NCBI GenBank assembly: GCA_003979035.1
Contig: RXOA01000123.1
Coordinates: 1 to 24,108, forward strand
Reading direction: 5' to 3'
Length of the DNA: 24,108 nt
From: Candidatus Bipolaricaulota bacterium
Lineage (GTDB): Bacteria > Bipolaricaulota > Bipolaricaulia > UBA7950 > UBA9294
In this document: one piece after another, positions 7,771 through 14,267 of the stretch
Numbering within the stretch: position 1 is the first letter of the stretch
How the letters are laid out: every line of letters starts with the position of its first letter
Made by a program: the position numbers and the translations under genes
Notes under the pieces: model-generated
Databases searched by the model: none
What the model was told of the DNA's origin: nothing
What the model saw: the letters and a program-made list of their open reading frames with translations, nothing else

Positions 7771-8886
7771 CTAGAGTTTCTCGATTCCGTCGAACCCAAG
7801 TCGTACTGGGGTCTCGCGACCAAAGATCTTGACCATCACGGTGACTTCTTCCGCGTCCTTGTCGATTTCCTTGACCTCGCCCGTGAAATCGGCGAATGGA
7901 CCCTCGACAATTTCCACGACCTCGCCGACCGAGAAGTCGATCTCAATCTTCGGCTCACCACTTGCCGCAGCCGCTGCCACGGCCGTCGGGATCTCCAGGA
8001 GTCCTGCCTTGCGTTTGATGACCTTCATCTCCGGGCCTTCAATCGGCATCGGCTTGTAGCGTGAGCCGACGTAACGCACCGCTCCCTTGATCCCATCGAT
8101 CAATTCCATCATCTCCGTATCTTCAAGCCCCATCCGAACGAAAACATATCCCGGAAAGATACGGCGCTTCTCAATGCGCTGAATGCTGACGACGCGCTTG
8201 TCTTTGTACTCCTTGACCTTCAGCAACCCCGACGCACGCGCGGCAATCGTGTGTTCCCGTTCGATCAAGTCACCCGCAACAAGCTCTTGGCCGTGCTTCA
8301 GTTTGGCAAGGTACTTCTCGTCGATGAGCCGCGTTCGCGATTTCCCGTCGGCGTCCTCGAATGTCACCCGTTTGATCTTGTCGCGCCCCACAATGGTACC
8401 CCGATTCGTGACCACATATCGCTCGTCGCTGTCACTCGTCAGCGGGACGCCGTTCCGAATCTTCTCGTTGATCCGAATATCTCGGCGGATTCGCTTCTCA
8501 CCCGCAACGAGATATTCCTCTTCGTTTCGGTTCGTCATCTCGATGATGACGCGGGTAAACGGTTCGATCTCGGCGACGCGGGAATTCTGCTCCGCATGAC
8601 GCGGCGGCTTCCGCGCGATGATTTCGCCTCTGGTGATGCGCTCGTTCGGACGCGCCACCAGATCATATTCGTAGGGGATCCGGTATTCGATGCCACTGCC
8701 ACGACGGCTCCGGGAAGTGATGACTTCCTCGACCGGAACAAGGAAGTACGTTGGCTCACCTTCCACGGTGAACCGCTCAAACGCTCGCTCCAGACTCCGC
8801 TTTTCGACGCGCTCGTTCAGGTCATCTCGGACCTTCAGCTCAGAGCCGGCGTACGTCTGAATGGCGTACCACTTCTTCATCCGCAT
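7771..8886 (-). CDS. nusG: Transcription antitermination factor NusG with a large inserted domain
   Basis: 371 residues, about twice the usual NusG length. The N-terminal domain begins normally (KKWYAIQTYAGSELKVRDDL), reaches FLVPVEEV at 48-55, and resumes at residue 234 with KRRIFPGYVFVRM. The KOW domain is complete at about 318-371 (VGEVVEIVEGPFADFTGEV). The intervening 56-233 is a charged, Arg/Glu-rich, beta-prone insertion. Thermotoga maritima NusG is also about 350 residues and carries an inserted domain at this place. NusG bridges RNA polymerase to ribosomal protein S10 or Rho and affects pausing. Start ATG 8886; ATG 8880 (codon 3) is an alternative. secE ends 11 bases upstream. Confidence 0.95.
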   Translation of the reverse strand: MRMKKWYAIQTYAGSELKVRDDLNERVEKRSLERAFERFTVEGEPTYFLVPVEEVITSRSRRGSGIEYRIPYEYDLVARPNERITRGEIIARKPPRHAEQNSRVAEIEPFTRVIIEMTNRNEEEYLVAGEKRIRRDIRINEKIRNGVPLTSDSDERYVVTNRGTIVGRDKIKRVTFEDADGKSRTRLIDEKYLAKLKHGQELVAGDLIEREHTIAARASGLLKVKEYKDKRVVSIQRIEKRRIFPGYVFVRMGLEDTEMMELIDGIKGAVRYVGSRYKPMPIEGPEMKVIKRKAGLLEIPTAVAAAAASGEPKIEIDFSVGEVVEIVEGPFADFTGEVKEIDKDAEEVTVMVKIFGRETPVRLGFDGIEKL

Positions 8887-8897
8887 GGCGCTTACCC

Positions 8898-9086
8898 CTA
8901 GAGTAGTGAGAGGAACCGAATCAGAATCTGCAGGATGGTATCGACGCCCCAGATGTAGAAAGTGAGGACGATAACAAGCAGAATGATCAGCGCCGTAAAT
9001 GAAATCACTTCACTGCGCGTTGGCCAGCTTACACGCCTGATTTCACCACGCACGCCCCGGAAGTAATCGGTCAGCCGTTGCAACAT
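8898..9086 (-). CDS. secE: Preprotein translocase subunit SecE
   Basis: 62 residues, the short single-span form of SecE. An amphipathic N-terminal segment contains the conserved EIRRVSWPTRSEV motif and is followed by one membrane helix (about 31-56). SecE clamps SecY in the inner-membrane protein channel. ATG 9086 lies 38 bases after the tRNA-Trp gene, and nusG follows after 11 bases, the classical secE-nusG pairing. Confidence 0.96.
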   Translation of the reverse strand: MLQRLTDYFRGVRGEIRRVSWPTRSEVISFTALIILLVIVLTFYIWGVDTILQILIRFLSLL

Positions 9087-9124
9087 CCTGCGTCTCCTTC
9101 TTCGCTTTGCATTTCTTTCTCTTG

Positions 9125-9197
9125 CAGGCCCGAGAGGACTTGAACCCCTAGCCTTCCGATTTGGAGTCGGACGCTCTGCCAGTTGAGCTACGGGCCT
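9125..9197 (-). tRNA. tRNA-Trp (CCA anticodon)
   Basis: A 73-base cloverleaf. The acceptor stem AGGCCCG/CGGGCCT pairs fully, the anticodon arm TCCGA-CTCCAAA-TCGGA gives anticodon CCA, and the T loop is TTCAAGT. The discriminator is G, and the CCA end is not encoded. It lies between rpmG and secE, as in several bacteria, so it must be cut out of the operon transcript. Confidence 0.97.
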
Positions 9198-9220
9198 GTA
9201 TTCCTTCTGAGGTCTCTAGC

Positions 9221-9385
9221 CTAGACCTCTTTGTGCACCGTATGCTGCCGGCACCACTTGCAGTACTTACGCAGTGCAAGTTTCTCGCGGGTGTTGTTCT
9301 TGTTCCGCTTTGTATGGTAGTTGCGGCGGCTGCACTCGCTGCACGCGAGGCTAACGTTCAGGACGATTTCGCCTTTCTTGGCCAT
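9221..9385 (-). CDS. rpmG: 50S ribosomal protein L33, zinc-binding form
   Basis: 54 residues starting MAKKGEIVLNVSLACSEC. It has the two Cys pairs CSEC and CKWC that bind zinc in the C+ form of L33. Paralogues lacking these cysteines replace this form under zinc limitation in some bacteria, but none is visible here. The longer upstream frame is rejected because it would run into the tuf coding region and adds no family sequence. ATG 9385 lies 7 bases after the tuf stop, and tRNA-Trp follows 23 bases later. Confidence 0.96.
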   Translation of the reverse strand: MAKKGEIVLNVSLACSECSRRNYHTKRNKNNTREKLALRKYCKWCRQHTVHKEV

Positions 9386-9392
9386 CAGTCTC

Positions 9393-10592
9393 CTACTCGA
9401 TGATCTTCGAGACCACGCCGGCGCCGATCGTGCGTCCGCCCTCGCGGATCGCAAACCGGAGCCCTTCGTCCATCGCGACGTGGTGGAGAAGCTCGCCGAT
9501 GATCTTCACGTGGTCGCCCGGCATGACCATCTCCACGCCTTCAGGGAGCGTGATGGTCCCCGTGACGTCGGTCGTGCGGAAGAAGAACTGCGGGCGATAG
9601 CCGCTGAAGAACGGCTTCTTGCGCCCACCTTCGTCCTTGCTCAGAACGTAGACCTCGCCCTCGAACTTCGTGTGGGGAGTAATCGTCTTCGGAGCGGCAA
9701 TGACTTGTCCGCGCTCCACGCCATCCTTGTCGATTCCGCGAAGGAGAATTCCCGCGTTGTCGCCGGCGATCGCGTAGTCCAGCACCTTGTTGAACATCTC
9801 CAAGCTGGTTGCAACCGTCTTTTGGATCTGTTCGTGCAATCCGACAATCTCGATTTCCATCCCCGGCGTGATCTTTCCGCGCGCAACGCGACCCGTGACC
9901 ACGGTGCCGCGCCCCTTGATCGAGAATACATCTTCGATCGGCATGAGGAACGGCTGATCTTCGTCGCGCTCCGGAAGCGGAATGTACTCATCGACCGCAT
10001 TCATGAGCTCGGTGATGCACTGCGCATCGGGATGGCTAGGATCGTCTCCCTGTTCCATCGCCTTGAGGGCCGACCCACGAATGATCGGAATCTCGTCACC
10101 AGGGAATTCGTACTCGGTCAGAAGATCGCGAATCTCCATTTCAACGAGATCGATCAGTTCGGGATCATCGACTTGGTCAACCTTGTTCAAGAACACGACG
10201 AGTGCCGGCACGTTCACCTGGCGCGCCAATAGGACGTGTTCGCGCGTCTGCGGCATCGGCCCGTCCGATGCAGCGACAACAAGGATCGCTCCATCCATCT
10301 GGGCGGCACCGGTAATCATGTTCTTGATGTAGTCGGCATGTCCGGGACAATCAATATGCGCGTAGTGCCGCGTCCCCGTTTCGTACTCCACGTGACGCAC
10401 ATTGATTGTGATTCCGCGTGCCTTCTCCTCGGGAGCGTTGTCGATGTCCTCAAAGGCCATCGCCCGCGCCTGCCCCTGGGCCGCGAGCACTTTGGTGATC
10501 GCCGAGGTCAGCGTTGTCTTCCCATGATCAATATGCCCGATCGTCCCGATGTTGAGGTGAGGCTTCGTCCTCTGGAACGCTTCCTTCGCCAT
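9393..10592 (-). CDS. tuf: Elongation factor Tu
   Basis: 399 residues from ATG 10592. GTPase motifs are complete: GHIDHGKT (P loop), RGITIN (switch I), DCPGHADY, NKVD and GSALKA; beta-barrel domains 2 and 3 follow. EF-Tu brings aminoacyl-tRNA to the ribosomal A site. A TTG three codons upstream (10601) is in frame. ATG is preferred because MAKEAFQRTKPH is the family N terminus and because GGAGG at 10604-10608 is only 2 bases from the TTG but 11 from the ATG. The gene follows three tRNA genes, the tufB-type arrangement of E. coli. Confidence 0.97.
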   Translation of the reverse strand: MAKEAFQRTKPHLNIGTIGHIDHGKTTLTSAITKVLAAQGQARAMAFEDIDNAPEEKARGITINVRHVEYETGTRHYAHIDCPGHADYIKNMITGAAQMDGAILVVAASDGPMPQTREHVLLARQVNVPALVVFLNKVDQVDDPELIDLVEMEIRDLLTEYEFPGDEIPIIRGSALKAMEQGDDPSHPDAQCITELMNAVDEYIPLPERDEDQPFLMPIEDVFSIKGRGTVVTGRVARGKITPGMEIEIVGLHEQIQKTVATSLEMFNKVLDYAIAGDNAGILLRGIDKDGVERGQVIAAPKTITPHTKFEGEVYVLSKDEGGRKKPFFSGYRPQFFFRTTDVTGTITLPEGVEMVMPGDHVKIIGELLHHVAMDEGLRFAIREGGRTIGAGVVSKIIE

Positions 10593-10646
10593 CTTCTTCA
10601 AACCTCCTTAGCTTCTCGCGACTCAAGACTCCGAACCTACGGGAGT

Positions 10647-10665
10647 TTGCAGCCGCCTGCTGCAA
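10647..10665 (-). other. Hairpin in the tuf leader
   Basis: A perfect 7-base stem, TTGCAGC with GCTGCAA, around a 5-base loop, lies between the 3' end of tRNA-Thr(GGT) and tuf. It has no T-run, so it is not an intrinsic terminator. It may protect the tuf mRNA 5' end once the tRNA has been processed off; this is inference. Confidence 0.45.
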
Positions 10666-10674
10666 GCGCTTTAG

Positions 10675-10747
10675 AGCCCGCGGTCGGAGTCGAACCGACG
10701 ACCTCCCCCTTACCAAGGGGGTGCTCTACCGCCTGAGCTACACGGGC
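10675..10747 (-). tRNA. tRNA-Thr (GGT anticodon)
   Basis: A 73-base cloverleaf. The acceptor stem GCCCGTG/CGCGGGC has one G-U pair. The anticodon arm CCCCC-TTGGTAA-GGGGG gives anticodon GGT, and the T loop is TTCGACT. The CCA end is not encoded. It sits directly upstream of tuf and reads ACC and ACT. Confidence 0.97.
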
Positions 10748-10795
10748 GTTCCAACCCAAGCGACAGTGTATCCAACACCCCCGAGGGTTGCCAAT

Positions 10796-10878
10796 TGGAG
10801 GGGGAGGGATTCGAACCCCCGTAGGCATCCGCCAACGGATTTACAGTCCGCCCCGTTTGGCCGCTTCGGTACCCCTCC
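10796..10878 (-). tRNA. tRNA-Tyr (GTA anticodon)
   Basis: An 83-base class II tRNA with a long variable arm, as expected for bacterial tRNA-Tyr. The acceptor stem GGAGGGG/CCCCTCC pairs fully. The anticodon loop CTGTAAA gives GTA, the T arm contains GGTTCGAATCC, and the discriminator is A. The CCA end is not encoded. Confidence 0.97.
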
Positions 10879-10898
10879 ATCAAAATCAAAACCGCGTG

Positions 10899-10971
10899 AG
10901 CCAGCGGCCAGAATCGAACTGACAACCCACTGATTACAAATCAGTTGCTCTACCGATTGAGCTACGCTGGC
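10899..10971 (-). tRNA. tRNA-Thr (TGT anticodon)
   Basis: A 73-base cloverleaf. Acceptor stem GCCAGCG/CGCTGGC, anticodon arm ACTGA-TTTGTAA-TCAGT giving anticodon TGT, T loop TTCGATT. The CCA end is not encoded. It is the first gene of the tRNA-tuf operon and lies about 37 bases downstream of the predicted transcription start. Confidence 0.97.
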
Positions 10972-11014
10972 ACGCTCGCACGTACACGCTTCCACGAACC
11001 CGCAGTCGCTGCGG

Positions 11015-11043
11015 ATTGTAGCGACGGGCATGGCACCTGTCAA
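11015..11043 (-). promoter_or_regulatory. Strong sigma-70-type promoter for the tRNA-tuf-rpoB operon
   Basis: On the minus strand a perfect -35 box TTGACA (11043-11038) and a -10 box TACAAT (11020-11015) are separated by exactly 17 bases. Transcription would start near 11008, ahead of tRNA-Thr(TGT). The -35 box overlaps the stop codon of yjbQ (11042-11040), so the promoter is embedded in the end of the upstream gene. This is the best promoter match in the window, which fits the high expression expected of tRNA and EF-Tu genes. Confidence 0.85.
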
Positions 11044-11432
11044 GACAAGATCTGAACCGACACAACCCGTTTCCGTGGTCCGTCAAACTCCGCAAGGAAA
11101 AGACCCTGCCATCGCCCCAACTGAACACAACCATCCGAAATCGGCACAGTCAGCGCCGCCCCGGTCAGAATCGCTTTGACGTGAGCCGGAGAGTTCCCTT
11201 CACCATGTCTCCACGGCCCCTGCCGGGGCACCATGTCATCAAGCGCCTTGAGCACGTCATCGATGACGTCCGGATCAGCATTCTCATTGGCGAACAAGCC
11301 TGCCGTCGTGTGGGGACAAGAGACGAGACACATCCCTTCCGAGACGCCCGAGTCCCGGACGATCCGTGAGACGCGCTCCGTGATCTCAATACACATTTCT
11401 TGCCGGGAGGAGATCACGGAGAATTGTGTCAT
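11040..11432 (-). CDS. yjbQ: YjbQ family protein (UPF0047)
   Basis: 130 residues. Conserved blocks are SCPHTTAGLFANENADPDV, HGEGNSPAHVKA and LGRWQGLFLAEFDGPR, with the family's conserved histidines. Family members are annotated as secondary thiamine-phosphate synthase enzymes because some give weak thiamine-phosphate synthase activity when overexpressed; the physiological role is not settled. The start chosen is ATG 11432, which shares its A with the stop of the CBS gene (TGATG). A GTG one codon earlier is possible. It is the last gene of a three-gene overlapping set with an EF-G-like GTPase. Confidence 0.92.
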   Translation of the reverse strand: MTQFSVISSRQEMCIEITERVSRIVRDSGVSEGMCLVSCPHTTAGLFANENADPDVIDDVLKALDDMVPRQGPWRHGEGNSPAHVKAILTGAALTVPISDGCVQLGRWQGLFLAEFDGPRKRVVSVQILS

Positions 11433-12070
11433 CACGCGTCAGAGCACGTCTGCGCACCGGAGAAACGCTCCGGTTCTTCGTCGGCACCTTTTTCTTCCTG
11501 GAGCGCGATATCAAGATCCCGGAACAGCGCATCTCGGTCGGCGACGTGTTGAACGCGAAGGATCACTCGCTCGCGTTTCGCTCCGTTCCGCCCTCGAATC
11601 ATGCTGACAAGCCTCACGTCGTGCCGTTCGAGAACGTGCAGGATCCTGAAAAGATCGTCGCTTTCGGGCCGGACAAGCACAACGATGCGGATTGCCTCGA
11701 GTCCGACACCAAGACCATGAGCCATCGCACGCAGGATCTCGCCCTGGGTCACGATCCCCACCAAACGCCCCCCCTCGACCACCGGGAGAAGCACAAGCTG
11801 GTTGGCAAGCAGGATCAGGGCTGCCTTTTCCAGAGTATCTTCGGGCGCCACGGCGAACTTCGCCTCGAAACGGACATCGCCGACGGCCTGTTCCCAATCG
11901 GTCACCGAGTTCAGGAATGCACGCGTCAGGAATCCGTCAAGTCGCCCTTCCTTCGTGGCAACCAACAAGAGACCGAACCCATGCTCATCCATCACCTGGA
12001 GAGCCTCACGCAGTCGTGCCTCTGGGCAAACCGTTGCCGGTACCCGTTGCATGCAATGGAGTACGTTCAT
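11432..12070 (-). CDS. CBS-domain-pair protein
   Basis: 212 residues with two CBS domains. The first lies at about 1-60 (VCPEARLREALQVMDEHGFGLLLV, DGFLTRAFL), the second at about 70-120 (VAPEDTLEKAALILLANQLVLLPVVEGGRLVGIVTQGEILRAM). An ACT-like tail from about 125-190 (IRIVVLVRPESDDLFRILHVLERHDVRLVSMI) follows. CBS pairs bind adenosyl ligands such as AMP, ATP or SAM and act as energy or ligand sensors. No catalytic domain is present, so this is probably a stand-alone sensor; ligand and target are unknown. ATG 12070 overlaps the stop of the EF-G-like gene (ATGA), and its own stop overlaps yjbQ. Confidence 0.85.
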   Translation of the reverse strand: MNVLHCMQRVPATVCPEARLREALQVMDEHGFGLLLVATKEGRLDGFLTRAFLNSVTDWEQAVGDVRFEAKFAVAPEDTLEKAALILLANQLVLLPVVEGGRLVGIVTQGEILRAMAHGLGVGLEAIRIVVLVRPESDDLFRILHVLERHDVRLVSMIRGRNGAKRERVILRVQHVADRDALFRDLDIALQEEKGADEEPERFSGAQTCSDA

Positions 12071-14037
12071 TCGGAGTTGCGTGCCGCCACCTCGGCGATA
12101 ACCTTCTCCTGGACATTGCCCGGGACCGGCTGGTAGCGCAGGAAGTCCATTTGGAATGTACCGCGGGCCTGAGTTAGGGACTTCAGGTCGAGGGCATAGC
12201 TCTGCACTTCCGAGAGAGGGACCTCGGCCTTGACCACCGTCGTCCGCCCCATGGGCTCCATGCCGAGGATCCTACCCCGACGCCCGTTGAGATCGCTGAC
12301 CACATCGCCGGTGAATTCCTCCGGGGCTCGCACGTCGATCGTCATGACCGGCTCAAGGAGTACCGGATCGGCCTCGTCGAACGCATTCCGAAAAGCGTTT
12401 CTGGCCGCAAGCTTGAACGCCAACTCCGATGAGTCCACAGGATGGTAGCCCCCGTCGAACACCGTCGCAGTGACATGCGTGACCGGGAACTTGGCGAGGT
12501 TTCCTTCTTCCATCGCTTCGATGACACCCTTCTCCACGCCGGGAATGTACTGACCGGGAATCGTCGCACCTTTGATCGCGTCGACGAACTCGAACTCTTT
12601 GTCCTTCAAGGGTTCGATCCGCAGCACGACTTCCCCGAACTGCCCGCGCCCGCCGGACTGCTTCTTGTGACGGTACTTGGCTTCCGCCTTCTTGCGGATT
12701 GTCTCTTTGTAGGGGATCCGGGGGCGCTGCGTCTCCAACGAGACATTGTAGCGATTCTTGAGCCGGGTCAAGAACAGGCCTAGGTGCACCTCGCCCATCC
12801 CCCAGAGAATCATCTCATGGGTGACCGGATCACGCGCAAGATTCACCGTAGCCTTGGCCGTCACGAGTTCCTTGATCGCTCCGCTCATTTTCTCGACATC
12901 GGATTGACTCTTGGGAACGATCGTTCTGGAGAAGACCGGTTTCGGGAATGGAATCAGTTCGAATGCCTCGGCATCGCTTGATGCGGCAATCGTCGCTCCG
13001 ATCGTCAAATCTTCCGCCTTTCCGATGGCAACGATCTCACCGACCGCCGCCTCGGATACGCGATGCTGCTTCGTGCCGTCGATCGAATAGAGGTCACGGA
13101 TCTCGACTTTCGATCCCGACGGAACGTCGACGCATCCCTTGCCCTCATGGAGCGTGCCGTCCAGGACACGCACATACGAAAGCCTTCCCAAGTACGCGTC
13201 ATTGTCCAGGTTGAACACGACGGCACGCGTAGGACCCGTTTCGGATCCGGTTTTCTGAGGGGTCAATTCGCTCAGCGCGGTGAGCAGGGTGCCCACGCCG
13301 TACGCCTGCGAAGCTGCGCCAAAGAGAACGGGAACGACAGCGCCAGAAGCGATTCCCGCCGTCAGCGCCTTGGCCAGTTCCTCGTGGCTGATCTCCTCGT
13401 CTTCAAGGAACTTCATCATCAGTCCGTCATCCACCGACGAGATCTCTTCCAGAGCCACGCCACGCCACTCCTCCAGATCGCCTTCCATCTCCGCCGGAAC
13501 GGCCTTTTTCGACTTGTCCTCGAAACGAATCGCCTTCCGCGACAGCACGTCCACAAGGCCGACAAACTTTCCCCCCTCGCGAATCGGGAGGTAAAGCGGC
13601 ACCAGAACACGGTCGAGTCGATCTGTGAGCTCGCCAAGAATCGATTGGTAGTTGACGTTCTCGCTGTCCATATGGTTGACAAACAGCATCACGGGGCGTC
13701 CGGCGGCACCGGTCAACTCCCATGCTCGCTCGGCCATCACTTCCACGCCCTTCTCCGCGTGGATGACGACGAGCGACAGATCGCCGACGGAGACTGCCTT
13801 GTACATTTCTTCTACGAATTCATCGCCGCCGGGAGTGTCCAGCAAAGTGAACCGCGTCCCCTTGTGCTCGAATGAACCAAAATGCATGTCAACCGTATGG
13901 CCGCGATCCTGCTCTTCCTTCGACGGATCGAACGCGATCTCGTCCTTCACGCCAGCGTGCTTGAGAAGCGCCGTGGCGAGCGTTGTCTTGCCGGAACCGG
14001 CATGCCCAATCAAGCCTACGCTCTTGGCTAGCCCCAT
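12067..14037 (-). CDS. EF-G-like translational GTPase (EF-G-2 type)
   Basis: 656 residues. The P loop is GHAGSGKT (11-18), followed by DTPG (67-70) and a full EF-G domain series ending with the domain IV/V block GGYHPVDSSELAFKLAARNAF and NGRRGRILGMEPMG. It closely resembles the second EF-G of Thermus (EF-G-2, about 665 residues), not the canonical FusA. The switch I segment reads RGHTV in place of RGITI, and the base-specificity motif is NHMD (121-124) in place of NKxD. The cellular role of this paralogue group is poorly defined. Start ATG 14037 has a GGGAGG site upstream; the much longer frame is rejected because the family N terminus begins here. Confidence 0.9.
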   Translation of the reverse strand: MGLAKSVGLIGHAGSGKTTLATALLKHAGVKDEIAFDPSKEEQDRGHTVDMHFGSFEHKGTRFTLLDTPGGDEFVEEMYKAVSVGDLSLVVIHAEKGVEVMAERAWELTGAAGRPVMLFVNHMDSENVNYQSILGELTDRLDRVLVPLYLPIREGGKFVGLVDVLSRKAIRFEDKSKKAVPAEMEGDLEEWRGVALEEISSVDDGLMMKFLEDEEISHEELAKALTAGIASGAVVPVLFGAASQAYGVGTLLTALSELTPQKTGSETGPTRAVVFNLDNDAYLGRLSYVRVLDGTLHEGKGCVDVPSGSKVEIRDLYSIDGTKQHRVSEAAVGEIVAIGKAEDLTIGATIAASSDAEAFELIPFPKPVFSRTIVPKSQSDVEKMSGAIKELVTAKATVNLARDPVTHEMILWGMGEVHLGLFLTRLKNRYNVSLETQRPRIPYKETIRKKAEAKYRHKKQSGGRGQFGEVVLRIEPLKDKEFEFVDAIKGATIPGQYIPGVEKGVIEAMEEGNLAKFPVTHVTATVFDGGYHPVDSSELAFKLAARNAFRNAFDEADPVLLEPVMTIDVRAPEEFTGDVVSDLNGRRGRILGMEPMGRTTVVKAEVPLSEVQSYALDLKSLTQARGTFQMDFLRYQPVPGNVQEKVIAEVAARNSE

Positions 14038-14076
14038 GAATGGTCCTCCCTGCTTTCGGTCGATGAATCGACAGGC

Positions 14077-14105
14077 AGTATACCGAGCCCCAGAACACCG
14101 CACAA
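14077..14105 (-). promoter_or_regulatory. Likely promoter of the EF-G-like/CBS/yjbQ operon
   Basis: On the minus strand TTGTGC (14105-14100) and TATACT (14082-14077) are separated by 17 bases, about 40 bases before the ATG at 14037. The -10 box matches the consensus at five of six positions; the -35 box is weak. The short leader contains GTCGA-TTCA-TCGAC, a small hairpin. The 230-base divergent gap to iorA (14038-14267) holds this and the iorA promoter and no gene. Confidence 0.5.
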
Positions 14106-14170
14106 GCGGCGTTCTGGCACGTTCTTCGCTGCCAGCCAGCGCTACGTCACCCGATTGATGAGACGCTCGC

Positions 14171-14200
14171 TTGAGGAATCGTCTCTGACTTCCGTATCCT
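14171..14200 (+). promoter_or_regulatory. Possible promoter of iorAB
   Basis: TTGAGG (14171-14176) and TATCCT (14195-14200) with an 18-base spacer match the sigma-70 consensus at four of six positions each. They lie about 70 bases before the proposed iorA start. The match is weak and could be by chance. Confidence 0.35.
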
Positions 14201-14267
14201 TCTCGTCGGGTCTCTCTTGCCGGATGTCGGCGCTCCCCCAACTCAAGCAGCAACCCAGGAGGTCCAA

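Noticed and set aside
6815..7774. A 319-codon plus-strand frame opposite rplA and rplK
   Set aside because: It is antisense to two certain ribosomal protein genes and spans their overlap; no domain or ribosome-binding site supports it.
9321..10232. A 303-codon plus-strand frame opposite tuf and rpmG
   Set aside because: It is an antisense shadow of the highly conserved EF-Tu gene.
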